Origin: Haliea alexandrii
GTDB lineage: Bacteria > Pseudomonadota > Gammaproteobacteria > Pseudomonadales > Halieaceae
Assembly (NCBI RefSeq): GCF_003719295.1
Contig: NZ_RFLW01000001.1
Location: 1,134,955 to 1,198,954 of the forward strand
Length of the DNA stretch: 64,000 bases
Direction of reading: 5' to 3'
A model generated the notes under the pieces. That model had not been told where the DNA came from and made no database searches. It was given only the letters and a program-made list of their open reading frames with translations. This document shows, in pieces, positions 1 through 9,218 of this stretch; within the stretch, counting starts at the first letter, position 1; the number at the start of each line of letters is the position of its first letter. Both the position numbers and the translations under genes were made by a program.

Positions 1-161
1 GACAGGGTGGCGACGGAAAGCGGCACGTCGAGCAGGCTTTGCTCGCGCTTCTGTGCCGTGACGATGATTTCTTCCAGCTGCGCCATGGCCGGGGCGGTTG
101 CGGTAGTGGCTGCGGCGATGGCGGCAGTGAGGGCCAACCGGGGTACGGTTATGCGCTTCAT
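1..161 (-). CDS. TonB-dependent receptor, N-terminus only (runs off window)
   Basis: Only the first 53 codons are present, read leftward from an ATG at 161 with a good AGGAGA ribosome site just upstream. They encode a signal peptide rich in Ala/Thr ending near AMAQ, directly followed by LEEIIVTAQKREQSLLDVP. That segment is the usual start of the plug domain in the large TonB-dependent receptor family of marine Proteobacteria and is nearly the same as the start of the complete receptor at 37867-40341. The product would be an outer membrane active importer energised by TonB-ExbBD. The substrate cannot be told from this piece. It is divergent from the amidohydrolase/purine gene group, so a nucleoside- or peptide-related ligand is possible but is only an inference. 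Confidence 0.85.
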   Translation of the reverse strand, partial: MKRITVPRLALTAAIAAATTATAPAMAQLEEIIVTAQKREQSLLDVPLSVATL

Positions 162-419
162 GAGTAAGTCTCCTGAATGATCGGGATGGATGCTGAGAGT
201 TGCAGTCTTGCAGAGCGCAAAATGGGGTCTGGTGCCCGCGGATGGCCTTGACGGCTCATAGCGTGAAATTTACGCTGTTGAGCCAAGGTGCGCAGCCCCG
301 CATGGGAAAAATACCACTATTTGACCATGTTGAAATCAATGCCAAGCTGGGCATTAGCGCTGGAAACCCGGAATCTGTCCGTTGCCCCATACCCCCATAC
401 CCCGGGGAGGAGGAGAAGT

Positions 420-1838
420 GTGTTGAAGGCTTTTTTACCGTGTTTCCTGACTGCTGTGCTGGCCAGCCCCTTGGCCGTGTGGGCAACGTCCGCCCAGCAA
501 GCCGACCTCATTGTCTATGGCGACTACGTGCTCACCATGGACGAGGCGCAGCCGCAACTGCAGGACGGCGCCGTGGTGGTGCAAGGCGATAGGATTGTCG
601 ATGTGGGCCCTCGTGCGCGCATCGACGCCGGTTGGCGCGCAGTGTCGACGATTTCGGGAGCGGGGCGTGTGTTGATGCCGGGGTTGATAAACGGCCACAC
701 GCATTCGGCCATGACCCTGTTTCGTGGCATGGTTGACGACCTCGATCTCATGACCTGGCTCAACCAGTACGTTTTCCCTATGGAAGGCCGTTTCGTGACA
801 CCGGAGTTCGTGCGCGTGGGCGCACAGCTGGCCTGCTGGGAAATGATCCGCGGCGGCACCACGACATTTGTCGACATGTATTTTTATCCCGACGAGATCG
901 CCGCGGTCGTCGAGCGCTGTGGCCTGCGCGCCGTGGTCGGTGCACCGCATATTGACTACCCCAGCCCGGGGTTCAGTGGCTGGGACGATTCCTTTGCTGC
1001 CGCTGACGATTTCGTGCAGCGCTGGCAGGGGAAACACCCGCGGATCACGCCTGCATTTGCGCCGCATGCTCCCTACACGGTCTCCCCGGAACACCTGCAG
1101 GCAACGGTGGAAAAAGCTGCGGCGCGCGGGGCGCCCATCAGCATGCACCTGGCGGAGGCCCCAGCCGAGCGTGACTACGTGCTGGAACAGTTCGACACCA
1201 CCCCGGTGCAGCATGTCGCCGGGCTCGGCATGTTCAGCTCGCCACTGATTGCGGCGCACATGGTGCAACTGGATCCCGCCGATATCGCACGCACCGCGTC
1301 TGCCGGCGTGGGGGCTATTCACAACCCCACCTCCAACATGAAGCTGGGAGCGGGTGTTGCGCCGGTCAGTGCCATGCTCGCTGCCGGGGTCAACGTTGGC
1401 CTGGGAACTGATGGCGCCGCCTCCAACAATGATCTGGATCTGTGGGAGGAGGTGCGTATGGCGGCTCTGCTGCATAAAGTCATCAGCGGCGATCCCACGG
1501 CACTACCGGCGAGCCAGGCGCTGGCCATGGCCACTCGGCTGGGCGCTGCCGCGATCCACAAAAGCGGCGACATCGGCCAATTGAAGGCGGGGATGCAGGC
1601 CGACATGATTCAGTTGGACGTCAGCCAGACCCACCAGATGCCGCTCTATGATGTGCAATCGCATCTCGTTTATGTATTGGGCAGCGACGATGTGCAAACC
1701 ACGATAGTCGCCGGCGAGGTACTGATGCAGGACCGTAAAGTACTCACCATCGACGAGCAGGGTCTGCGCGCCAACGTCACCCGGATCAGCGGTCGTATCC
1801 GCGAGGCGTTGCAAGCCGGGCAGGAGGACACATTGTGA
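420..1838 (+). CDS. Exported amidohydrolase, MTA/SAH deaminase-like
   Basis: A 472-aa member of the metal-dependent amidohydrolase superfamily (TRZ/ATZ and MtaD group), which hydrolytically deaminates adenine-type compounds such as S-adenosylhomocysteine or methylthioadenosine. Metal and catalytic motifs are in order: GHTHS near residue 92, MHLAE near 242, AAHMV near 279 and GTDGA near 331. I chose GTG at 420 because a strong GGGGAGGAGGAG ribosome site precedes it; TTG at 423 is also possible. The N-terminus is a signal peptide (about residues 1-25, ending AVWA), unusual for this normally cytosolic family and suggesting periplasmic action. The last codons overlap the next gene by GTGA. The exact substrate is not settled; guanine or chlorotriazine-type hydrolases share the fold. 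Confidence 0.82.
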   Translation: MLKAFLPCFLTAVLASPLAVWATSAQQADLIVYGDYVLTMDEAQPQLQDGAVVVQGDRIVDVGPRARIDAGWRAVSTISGAGRVLMPGLINGHTHSAMTLFRGMVDDLDLMTWLNQYVFPMEGRFVTPEFVRVGAQLACWEMIRGGTTTFVDMYFYPDEIAAVVERCGLRAVVGAPHIDYPSPGFSGWDDSFAAADDFVQRWQGKHPRITPAFAPHAPYTVSPEHLQATVEKAAARGAPISMHLAEAPAERDYVLEQFDTTPVQHVAGLGMFSSPLIAAHMVQLDPADIARTASAGVGAIHNPTSNMKLGAGVAPVSAMLAAGVNVGLGTDGAASNNDLDLWEEVRMAALLHKVISGDPTALPASQALAMATRLGAAAIHKSGDIGQLKAGMQADMIQLDVSQTHQMPLYDVQSHLVYVLGSDDVQTTIVAGEVLMQDRKVLTIDEQGLRANVTRISGRIREALQAGQEDTL

Positions 1839-2404
1839 AATGGACTCGGGTGTTAATGGCCTGTGTGGCCGCGGTGGCCACCGGCGGGGCGTGTGCAGAC
1901 GATGCCGCCGAGGGTAGTGGCAAGGCGGCAATCATCGCTGCTCTGGGACTGCAGCCACATGTTGAGGGTGGCTATTTTGCCCGCACTTTCCAGCCCGATC
2001 ATCGGCCCAGAGTGGCCACGCCGGCGGGTCCACGCTACACCATGACGGCGATCCACTACCTGCTCACCGATGATTCACCTATCGGGCACCTGCACCGGAA
2101 TGAGTCCGATATCGTGCACTTCTATCATCTGGGGTCGCCTGTGAAGTATTACTTGCTGCATCCGGATGGCCGTCTGGAAACGGCCGTGCTGGGGCCGGAT
2201 CTGGCTGCGGGCCAGCGCCTGCAGCTCACAGTGCGGGGCGGTGTGTGGAAAGCTTCCCATCTGCCCTCGGGTGAATACGGGTTGATCAGTGAAGCGGTGG
2301 CCCCGGGGTTCGATTACGCCGATATGGCACTGGGCAAGCGCGCAGCGCTGCTCGAGGCATTTCCGCAGCACGCCGACATCGTGCGCGCCTTCACCCGCGA
2401 CTAG
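1835..2404 (+). CDS. Exported DUF985 (cupin_5) family protein
   Basis: A 189-aa protein starting at a GTG that overlaps the stop of the amidohydrolase (GTGA), so the two are translationally coupled. The first ~22 residues form a signal peptide (ends GGACADD). After it come GLQPHVEGGYFARTF and HRNESDIVHFYHLG, hallmarks of the DUF985 double-stranded beta-helix (cupin_5) family. The enzymatic role of this family is not well established; some related proteins have been linked to sugar or nucleotide-sugar isomerisation. The stop overlaps the stop of the convergent hpt gene by four bases. Pairing with an exported deaminase suggests a shared periplasmic task, which is inference only. Confidence 0.75.
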   Translation: MKWTRVLMACVAAVATGGACADDAAEGSGKAAIIAALGLQPHVEGGYFARTFQPDHRPRVATPAGPRYTMTAIHYLLTDDSPIGHLHRNESDIVHFYHLGSPVKYYLLHPDGRLETAVLGPDLAAGQRLQLTVRGGVWKASHLPSGEYGLISEAVAPGFDYADMALGKRAALLEAFPQHADIVRAFTRD

Positions 2405-2982
2405 CGGTTACCGGCGGTCTGCAGGTGTTGCTGCAGCTGCCCCATGATGCTGGCGAGTTCGGGTTTGTTGGCGCGAATCTCCTCCAGGGTCAAACCGTGC
2501 AATTCATGCGGGAACACCAGCCAGTCAGCGGTCTCATGAATGTAGTACTCCGGCACCCGCTCGGTCCGGTTGTTGCCGGGTTTGTAGTAGGGGGTGGCGA
2601 TGCGAATCTCGGGCGTATTTTTCTTGCAGGCACGGTGCAGGTCCAGTATCACCTGATCGATGGACAGCCCCGTGTCGTGTACGTCATCGACGATCAGCAG
2701 TGAATCCTCTGACTCAAGCTGGCGGATGATATAACTCAAACCGTGTACCTTCACATGGCGGTCACGCTGACCGATGCCGGTGTAGGACGACGTGCGGATA
2801 GCGATGTGGTCTGCGTTGACCCCCAGCACATCCAGCAGTTCCTGCACGGCGATACCGACCGGTGCGCCACCACGCCACACGCCGACGATGTAATTGGGAC
2901 GATAGCCACTCTCGTAGACCTGCCAGGCCAACTTGAAGGAATCTTCCAGCAACTGCTGGGCGCTGATGTAGTACTTGTGCAT
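2401..2982 (-). CDS. hpt: Hypoxanthine(-guanine) phosphoribosyltransferase
   Basis: A 193-aa type I phosphoribosyltransferase that would convert hypoxanthine (and perhaps guanine) plus PRPP to IMP/GMP in the cytosol. The PRPP-binding loop LLIVDDVHDTG lies at residues 95-105, and the VGVWRGGAPVG loop at 33-43 matches the pyrophosphate-binding region. Start chosen at the ATG at 2982 (MHKYYIS); a longer frame to 3033 has no family support. It is divergent from the purine permease at 3135, a layout that fits co-expression of uptake and salvage. The family is sometimes labelled simply phosphoribosyltransferase, so xanthine preference is a possible alternative. Confidence 0.85.
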   Translation of the reverse strand: MHKYYISAQQLLEDSFKLAWQVYESGYRPNYIVGVWRGGAPVGIAVQELLDVLGVNADHIAIRTSSYTGIGQRDRHVKVHGLSYIIRQLESEDSLLIVDDVHDTGLSIDQVILDLHRACKKNTPEIRIATPYYKPGNNRTERVPEYYIHETADWLVFPHELHGLTLEEIRANKPELASIMGQLQQHLQTAGNR

Positions 2983-3134
2983 CGGTTCTTTGTCCCTGTT
3001 GATCGTCGTGGCTACCGGCTGTGAGGCTACCATAGCTCGGGTTCGGCGACTGCACTATGGTGCCACTCGCGGCGATTGCGTACACTTTGGCTTCTAGCGC
3101 CGAGCGCCCATCCGCAGAGGAACCAGGCCATCCG

Positions 3135-4451
3135 ATGAACCAGGTTAACGTGGCCAACGGCCTTCTTGAACGCCTTTTCAAGCTCTCTGAGCACGGTACC
3201 TCGGTGCGTACCGAGGTCATTGCCGGGGCGACCACATTCGTCACCATGGCCTATATCATTTTCGTCAATCCGCAGTTGATGGCTGCGGCGGGCATGGATG
3301 CCTCCGCAGCTTTCGTCGCCACCTGCCTTGCCTCGGCGCTCGCCTGCTACTTCATGGGTCTGTACGCCAACTGGCCGGTCGGCCTGGCGCCGGGCATGGG
3401 TCTCAATGCGTTCTTCACCTACACGGTCGTCGCCGATATGGGCTATAGCTGGCAGGTAGCGCTGGGTGCGGTATTTCTCGCCGGTGTGCTGTTTGTGATC
3501 ATGAGTATTACCCGTTTGCGCCGCTGGATGCTGGATAGTATTCCGATGAATCTGCGTGTGGCGATGGGGGCCGGCGTGGGCTTGTTCGTGGGATTCATCG
3601 GCCTCAAGAGTGGCGGTGTGATTGTGGCCAGCGAAGCTACATTGCTCACCCTGGGTGACTTTACTCGCCCTGAGCCGTTCCTCGCCGCTCTGGGTTTTCT
3701 GCTGATTGCGGTGCTCTCTGTGCGTCAGGTTCGCGGCGCCATCATCGTCGGTATTCTTGTCACCACGGGGCTCGCGTTGCTGTTTGGGCTGGTGGAATAC
3801 CGTGGCCTGGTGGCGGCGCCACCGAGTATGGCGCCAGTCTTCATGCAGCTGGACATCATCGGGGCGCTCGACCTCGCGATGGTCAGCGTGGTCATTGCCT
3901 TCCTGTTCGTGAACCTGTTCGACACCGCAGGAACCCTGCTGGGGGTGGCGAGTCGCGCCGGTCTTGTCGATGCGCAGGGCAACATCAAGCACCTGGATCG
4001 CGCCCTGAAGGCTGATAGCACCTCCAGTGTGGTCGGCGCCTTCCTCGGCTGCGCTCCAGTGACCAGTTATGTGGAAAGTGCGACGGGCGTGGCGGCGGGT
4101 GGGCGCACCGGGCTGACCGCCGTTGTGGTTGGCACACTGTTCCTGGCGGCGATCTTTTTCGCGCCACTCGCCAGTATGGTGCCCGCTTTCGCAACGGCCG
4201 GGGCGCTGGTGTATGTGGCCATGCTCATGCTGAGCAGCTTGCAGGGCCTGCTCTGGGATGACCTGACCGAGCTTCTGCCGGCACTGGTCACCGTCGTGAT
4301 GATCCCGCTGTCCTTTTCCATCGCCAACGGCATTGCCGTGGGCTTTATCAGCTACGCGGTGATCAAGTTGTTCGCGGGCCGCTATCGCGACATTTCCCCG
4401 GGCGCGTGGTTTCTCGCCGGTATATTCATCGCCAAATTCGCGCTGATGTAA
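3135..4451 (+). CDS. NCS2/AzgA-type purine (hypoxanthine/adenine/guanine) permease
   Basis: A 438-aa inner membrane protein with about 12-13 hydrophobic segments, of the AzgA branch of the NCS2 nucleobase-cation symporters. Typical signatures are TSVRTEVIAGATTFVTMAY near residue 20, GLAPGMGLNAFFTY near 85 and FVNLFDTAGTLLGV near 260, with TSYVESATG near 315. It imports purine bases with protons. ATG at 3135 follows a GAGGAACC ribosome site; the in-frame extension to 3057 lacks support. It faces hpt across 152 bp, giving a coherent uptake/salvage pair, and is followed 30 bp downstream by the dipeptidase. Confidence 0.88.
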   Translation: MNQVNVANGLLERLFKLSEHGTSVRTEVIAGATTFVTMAYIIFVNPQLMAAAGMDASAAFVATCLASALACYFMGLYANWPVGLAPGMGLNAFFTYTVVADMGYSWQVALGAVFLAGVLFVIMSITRLRRWMLDSIPMNLRVAMGAGVGLFVGFIGLKSGGVIVASEATLLTLGDFTRPEPFLAALGFLLIAVLSVRQVRGAIIVGILVTTGLALLFGLVEYRGLVAAPPSMAPVFMQLDIIGALDLAMVSVVIAFLFVNLFDTAGTLLGVASRAGLVDAQGNIKHLDRALKADSTSSVVGAFLGCAPVTSYVESATGVAAGGRTGLTAVVVGTLFLAAIFFAPLASMVPAFATAGALVYVAMLMLSSLQGLLWDDLTELLPALVTVVMIPLSFSIANGIAVGFISYAVIKLFAGRYRDISPGAWFLAGIFIAKFALM

Positions 4452-4481
4452 GCGCAGCATACGTTGCGGGAGGAGCACGTC

Positions 4482-5924
4482 ATGAAACCGCGGGATTTTC
4501 CGGTTGATCCGGAACATATCTGGGAGCATTTCTACCAGCTGACCCGTATTCCCAGGCCCTCCAAAGCGGAGGCGGCGGTGCGCGACTACGTGATCGGGCA
4601 GGCCGAGGCCCACGACTGCCGCTGGCAGCTGGATGCTACCGGCAACCTGGTGGTGTATGTGTTGGCATCCGCCGGGCGCGAGGGACACGCTACCGTGATC
4701 ATCCAGAATCACCTGGATATGGTGACGGTAAAAACGCTCGACAAGCAGCACGACTTCTATCGCGATCCCCTGCAGCTGAAAGTGGAGGATGGCTGGCTGC
4801 TGGCGGACCGGACCACACTGGGTGCGGACAACGGGCTGGGCTGCGCGGCGGCGCTGGCCCTGCTCACGGACCCGGACGTGCAGCACCCGCCCCTGGAGCT
4901 TCTGTTTACCGTGGATGAGGAGACCGGCCTCGGCGGTGCGCTGGGCCTGGATGCCTCCCTGCTCAGCGGGCGTGTCATGCTGAACCTGGATACCGAGGAC
5001 TGGCACGAGCTGTACGTGGGCTGTGCCGGTGGTGCCGGCTGGGTGTTTTCGCGGGATTATGCCGTGCAGTCCCCCGCGGCTGAGTTCGGCTGCTGGACGC
5101 TGGAGTTGAAGGGGCTGGCCGGTGGCCATTCAGGCATCGAGATTCACCTGCAATTGGGCAATGCGCTGAAGCTGCTGGTGGAGGCGCTCGATCCTGTTGG
5201 CTCGCTGCAGCTGGCTGCGGCCAGTGTGGGTGTGGCGCACAATGTCATTCCGCGCGAGGGCAACATCAGCTTTGCCTGCAGCAGCGCCGATGCGGAGGCC
5301 CTGCAGCGGCGTCTGGATGAATTGCAACAGCGTTGGCGGGGTTACTTGCCCGCGGCGGATCACAGCCTCGAATTGCTGCTTTACCCGGCAGAACCTGCCC
5401 AGGTGATGAGCAGCGCCGACAGCCGGGACCTGTTGCGGGTGCTCGCTGCGTTACCGCACGGGGCACAGGCCTACAGCCTTGAGCAGCCGGCAGACCTGGT
5501 CGACGTGAGTGTCAACCTGGCGCGCCTGCAGCTGGCCGCGGGCAAGCTGGAGCTGGAAAGCAGCTTGCGTTTCTTCAATCCGGAACAGGCTATCAGCCTG
5601 CGCATGGCGGTCGAGGGACTGGCGCAGCTGGCGGGGCTGCACATACAGCGTATTGCCGGGTACCCCGGGTGGCAGCCGGACTTTGCCAGCCCGCTGTTGG
5701 CACGGGGCAAAGCACTGCACGAGCGCCTGTTTGATAGCGTGCCTGCGGTCAAGGCGATTCACGCCGGCCTCGAGTGCGGTATATTGAAAAGCAAACTTCC
5801 CGGCGCCGACATCCTGTCCTTCGGCCCCACAATTCGCGGCGCACACTCGCCCACGGAGCGCTTGTGCATCGCGACTGTGGCGCCGTTCTGGCATTACCTG
5901 ACCGCTTTGCTGGCGGAACTTTGA
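4482..5924 (+). CDS. pepD: Aminoacyl-histidine dipeptidase (M20, PepD-like)
   Basis: A 480-aa M20-family metallopeptidase of the PepD/cytosol non-specific dipeptidase type, which cleaves Xaa-His and other dipeptides in the cytosol. Zinc-binding residues can be placed: His77 and Asp79 in NHLDMV, bridging Asp116 in GADNGLG, catalytic Glu146-Glu147 in VDEETGLGG, Asp170 in NLDTED and a C-terminal His in GAHSPTERL. The length matches the family (~480-490 aa). The ATG at 4482 sits seven bases after GGGAGGAG, better than the ATG at 4464. It shares direction with the permease before it and the aminotransferase after it. Confidence 0.88.
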   Translation: MKPRDFPVDPEHIWEHFYQLTRIPRPSKAEAAVRDYVIGQAEAHDCRWQLDATGNLVVYVLASAGREGHATVIIQNHLDMVTVKTLDKQHDFYRDPLQLKVEDGWLLADRTTLGADNGLGCAAALALLTDPDVQHPPLELLFTVDEETGLGGALGLDASLLSGRVMLNLDTEDWHELYVGCAGGAGWVFSRDYAVQSPAAEFGCWTLELKGLAGGHSGIEIHLQLGNALKLLVEALDPVGSLQLAAASVGVAHNVIPREGNISFACSSADAEALQRRLDELQQRWRGYLPAADHSLELLLYPAEPAQVMSSADSRDLLRVLAALPHGAQAYSLEQPADLVDVSVNLARLQLAAGKLELESSLRFFNPEQAISLRMAVEGLAQLAGLHIQRIAGYPGWQPDFASPLLARGKALHERLFDSVPAVKAIHAGLECGILKSKLPGADILSFGPTIRGAHSPTERLCIATVAPFWHYLTALLAEL

Positions 5925-5941
5925 CCCAGGAGAATTTCCTC

Positions 5942-7138
5942 ATGCTCGAATGCTTGCCCCAGGTTCCCGAGGATTCCATCCTCGGGCTAGCCGCCGCCTG
6001 TCGTGCTGACCCCAACCCGCGCAAGGTCGATCTGACGCTCGGCGTGTACATGAACGAGGAAGGCCTGTGCCCGGTGTTTGATGCCATTCGCCTGGCGCAG
6101 GACGCCCTGGTACAGGCCGAGCGCACCAAAGTCTATATGCCGCCTGCCGGGGACCCTGATTTCAACAGCGGCATGCAGCAGCTGGTACTCGGGCTGGGTA
6201 GCCCGGCTTTGCTGGACGGGCGTGTCAGCAGCATCCAGACGCCGGGTGGTTGCGGTGCCTTGCGCATTGGCGCCGAGATTATCAACGCGGCTGCGCCCGG
6301 TGCCAGAGTGTGGGTGTCCGACCCCACGTGGCCGGTGCACATACCGCTACTGGGCAGCGTAGGCCTGCAGTTTGCAACCTACCGCTACTATGATCCCGCG
6401 AGCCACGGCGTCAATTTCGATGCCCTGGTCGAGGACCTCAGGGCTGCGCGGCACGGTGATGTGGTGTTGTTGCACGGTTGCTGCCATAACCCTTGCGGCG
6501 CCGACCTCAGCCTGGAGCAATGGGCAGAGATCGCCGACATGGCGGAAAGCCAGGGGTTTCTGCCGTTTGTCGATATCGCCTACCAGGGTCTGGGTGATGG
6601 CCTGGATGCGGATGCAGCCGGGTTGCGCCTGCTGGTTGAGCGTCTCCCGGAAGTTCTGATTGCCGCGTCGTGCTCCAAGAATATGGGGCTGTATCGGGAG
6701 CGCACCGGCGCGACGTTATTCGTAAGTGCCAACCCCGCCAGTGCCGCGGCACTGCGCACGCAAGCCCAGGTGGCCGCGCGGCGTATTTACTCCATGCCGC
6801 CAGCCCACGGCGCATTGCTCGCTGCGCGCGTGCTGCAGGATGACGAGTTGAATGCAAACTGGCGGAACGAGCTGGAGGCCATGTGCTGGCGCATCAACGG
6901 TTTGCGCACCAGCCTGGTGAGCAAGCTGGAGCAGTGTACCGGGCGTGACTTCGGTTTCATCGAGCGAGAGAAGGGCATGTTTTCTTTTCTCGGGCTGAGT
7001 GCCGCTCAGGCGCTCGCGCTGCGCGAACAGTACAGCGTGTACATGCTGGATTCGTCGCGTATCAATGTTGCGGGTATCAATGGGGCCAACATCGACTACC
7101 TGGCGGAGTCGGTGGGCAAGGTCCTGCAGGCGGGCTGA
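5942..7138 (+). CDS. Aspartate/aromatic amino acid aminotransferase
   Basis: A 398-aa fold-type I PLP enzyme of the AspC/TyrB group that transfers amino groups between aspartate or aromatic amino acids and 2-oxoglutarate. The PLP-binding lysine is at residue 246 in SCSKNMGLYRERTG, the same number as in E. coli AspC. HGCCHNPCGADLS (around 182) and the final SRINVAGIN are also typical. Start at the ATG at 5942 after CCAGGAGAA; the open frame extends further upstream but overlaps pepD. It lies 17 bp after pepD, so likely one transcript. Aspartate versus aromatic preference cannot be decided by eye. Confidence 0.87.
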   Translation: MLECLPQVPEDSILGLAAACRADPNPRKVDLTLGVYMNEEGLCPVFDAIRLAQDALVQAERTKVYMPPAGDPDFNSGMQQLVLGLGSPALLDGRVSSIQTPGGCGALRIGAEIINAAAPGARVWVSDPTWPVHIPLLGSVGLQFATYRYYDPASHGVNFDALVEDLRAARHGDVVLLHGCCHNPCGADLSLEQWAEIADMAESQGFLPFVDIAYQGLGDGLDADAAGLRLLVERLPEVLIAASCSKNMGLYRERTGATLFVSANPASAAALRTQAQVAARRIYSMPPAHGALLAARVLQDDELNANWRNELEAMCWRINGLRTSLVSKLEQCTGRDFGFIEREKGMFSFLGLSAAQALALREQYSVYMLDSSRINVAGINGANIDYLAESVGKVLQAG

Positions 7139-7141
7139 GGG

Positions 7142-7159
7142 GGCTGCGGTTGCGCAGCC
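7142..7159. terminator. Hairpin between convergent genes
   Basis: GGCTGCG, a four-base loop and CGCAGCC form a perfect 7-bp stem in the 28 bp between the convergent aminotransferase and uup stops. There is no T run, so a terminator role is plausible from position but weak. Confidence 0.35.
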
Positions 7160-7166
7160 GCAGCAC

Positions 7167-9059
7167 TCAGGCTTCCAGCTCGGCCCACCGTTCGATGGCC
7201 GTATCCAGTGCCGCCTGCAACTCACTGAGCTCGGCGAGCACGGCATCCACGGATTCGCGGCTCTGTTGGTAGAACGCCGGGTCGGCAGTGCGTGCTTCCA
7301 GCGCAGCCTGCTTCTGCTCCAGTTCCTCGATCCGCGCGGGCAGGGTGTCCAGTTCGCGCTGTTCCTTGTAGGACAGTTTCCGGCGCGCGGTTGATGCGGG
7401 GCTGGCCGCCACAGGGGCGGGCGTTTCGGGCTTGCTTGCCGGCATTTGCTGGCCCCGGGTTTCCGGCTCCACCAGCCGGCCACCGCGCGCTTCCCAGTCG
7501 CTGTAGCCACCCGCCTGCTCCTCCACCGTGCCGTCTCCACGCAGGATCAACAGCTGGGTCACCACATGGTCCATGAAGTCGCGGTCGTGGCTGACCAGGA
7601 TGACCGTGCCGTCGAAGGACAGCAGGATGTCCTCCAGCAGTTCCAGGGTTTCAATGTCGAGGTCGTTGGTGGGTTCGTCCAGTACCAGCAGGTTGGCGGG
7701 CTTGCTGAACAGGCGTGCCAGAATGGCGCGGTTCTGCTCGCCCCCGGACAGTGCTTTTACCGGTGTGCGCACCCGCTCCGGGCTGAACAGAAAGTCACCG
7801 AGGTAGGAAATGGCATGGCGCCGCTTGCCGTTCAGCTCGATGAACTCCTGGCCGCCGCAGACATTGTCGATAAGATTCTGCTCCGGCTCCAGTTTGCCGC
7901 GCAGCTGGTCGGAGTAGGCAATTTCCAGTTTCGTGCCCAGCTTCACACTGCCTTCATCCGGCTGCAGCTGGCCCAGGATCAGCTTGACCAGGGTCGACTT
8001 GCCGGCACCGTTGGCGCCCACAATACCCACCCGGTCACCGCGCTGGATGATGCTGGAAAAGTTGCGAATGACGGTCTTGTCGTCGAAGTGCTTGCTGACG
8101 TTTTCCAGCTCTGCCACCACCTTGCCGGAGCGACTCGCCTCCTCCACGACGAAGTTGGCACTTCCCACTTTCTCGCGGCGTTGCTGGCGTTCGCTGCGCA
8201 TCTTTTCCAGTGCCCGCACGCGGCCCTCGTTGCGGGTGCGCCGCGCCTTGATGCCCTGGCGAATCCACACCTCTTCCTGCGCCAGTTTCTTGTCGAACAG
8301 CGCATTGGCGCGCTCTTCCGCTTCCAGCGCCTGGTCGCGGTGGGCGAGGAAGCCCTGGTAGCTACCCTCCCAACTGGTGAGATGGCCGCGGTCCAGTTCC
8401 GCAATGCGCGTGGCAACGCTCTGCAGAAAGCGCCGGTCGTGGGTAATCAGCACAATCGCGCCGCGGTATTGCTGCAGCTGTGTTTCCAGCCACTGGATGG
8501 CGGGGATGTCGAGGTGGTTGGTGGGTTCGTCCAGCAGCAGGATGTCGGGGTCCGCCACCAGCGCGCGCGCCAGGGCGACACGCCTGCGCCAGCCGCCGGA
8601 CAGTTCGCCCATCCTGGCGTCTTGTGGCAGCTGTAGCTGGGTGATAGTGGTTTCCACACGCTGCTGCAGGGTCCAGCCATCGGCGGCTTCCAGCGCCTGT
8701 TGTACCGCACTGAGACGGTCAAAATCGATGTCATCGCCGTCGTGCAACAGGCGGTGGTATTCCGCCAGCAGCTTGCCAGCCTCCGCCAGTCCTTCGGCGA
8801 CCACGTCGTAGACGGTGCTGCTGTCGGCGTCGGGCAGTGTCTGTTGCAAGCGCGCGATGCGCACCCCGGGTCGCAGCCAGCGATCACCGGAATCGGTCTG
8901 CAGTTCACCTGCCAGTACTCGCAGCAGTGTGGTCTTGCCTGCGCCATTGCGCCCCAGCAAGCCCCAGCGTTCACCGCGGCGGATGGTCAGGTCGACATCA
9001 TCAAGGAGTACCTGAGTGCCGTAGTGAAGTTGCAGGGATTCGAGTTTGAGAAGTGGCAT
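7167..9059 (-). CDS. uup: ABC-F ATPase Uup
   Basis: A 630-aa soluble protein with two ABC ATPase domains: Walker A GRNGAGKTT (about 36) and GANGAGKST (about 350), signatures LSGGWRRR and LSGGEQNR, and Walker B segments LLLDEPTNHLD and LVLDEPTNDLD. There are no membrane segments. After about residue 540 comes a basic linker and a helical coiled coil starting RKLSYKEQRELD, the C-terminal domain that marks Uup among ABC-F proteins. Uup acts on ribosomes and/or DNA intermediates; loss increases precise transposon excision in E. coli. Start at the ATG at 9059 (MPLLKLES); the upstream extension is unsupported. Convergent with the aminotransferase. Confidence 0.9.
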   Translation of the reverse strand: MPLLKLESLQLHYGTQVLLDDVDLTIRRGERWGLLGRNGAGKTTLLRVLAGELQTDSGDRWLRPGVRIARLQQTLPDADSSTVYDVVAEGLAEAGKLLAEYHRLLHDGDDIDFDRLSAVQQALEAADGWTLQQRVETTITQLQLPQDARMGELSGGWRRRVALARALVADPDILLLDEPTNHLDIPAIQWLETQLQQYRGAIVLITHDRRFLQSVATRIAELDRGHLTSWEGSYQGFLAHRDQALEAEERANALFDKKLAQEEVWIRQGIKARRTRNEGRVRALEKMRSERQQRREKVGSANFVVEEASRSGKVVAELENVSKHFDDKTVIRNFSSIIQRGDRVGIVGANGAGKSTLVKLILGQLQPDEGSVKLGTKLEIAYSDQLRGKLEPEQNLIDNVCGGQEFIELNGKRRHAISYLGDFLFSPERVRTPVKALSGGEQNRAILARLFSKPANLLVLDEPTNDLDIETLELLEDILLSFDGTVILVSHDRDFMDHVVTQLLILRGDGTVEEQAGGYSDWEARGGRLVEPETRGQQMPASKPETPAPVAASPASTARRKLSYKEQRELDTLPARIEELEQKQAALEARTADPAFYQQSRESVDAVLAELSELQAALDTAIERWAELEA

Positions 9060-9155
9060 GAAACGTTTGTCAGTGAGCAGGGGCCTGCATTCTACGGGCT
9101 GCGTGCAGCGGGGGCCAGCCACGAGAGCAGGGCATACTCACATAAGGCGAAACGC

Positions 9156-9182
9156 GGGGCTCCGGCCCTGTGCCAGAGCCCC
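9156..9182 (-). terminator. Hairpin downstream of dps
   Basis: GGGGCTC and GAGCCCC flank an inner GGC/GCC pair with one internal mismatch, giving a 10-bp stem 37 bases after the dps stop. No T run follows on the minus strand, so termination there is uncertain. Confidence 0.4.
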
Positions 9183-9218
9183 CACAGCCTCGCGACGGCT
9201 ATAAATGCCTGTCAGGCG

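Noticed and set aside
3027-5129. A 700-codon open frame on the minus strand
   Set aside because: It lies fully opposite the purine permease and dipeptidase genes, is His/Gln/Arg-rich as expected from high-G+C antisense, and has no family features.
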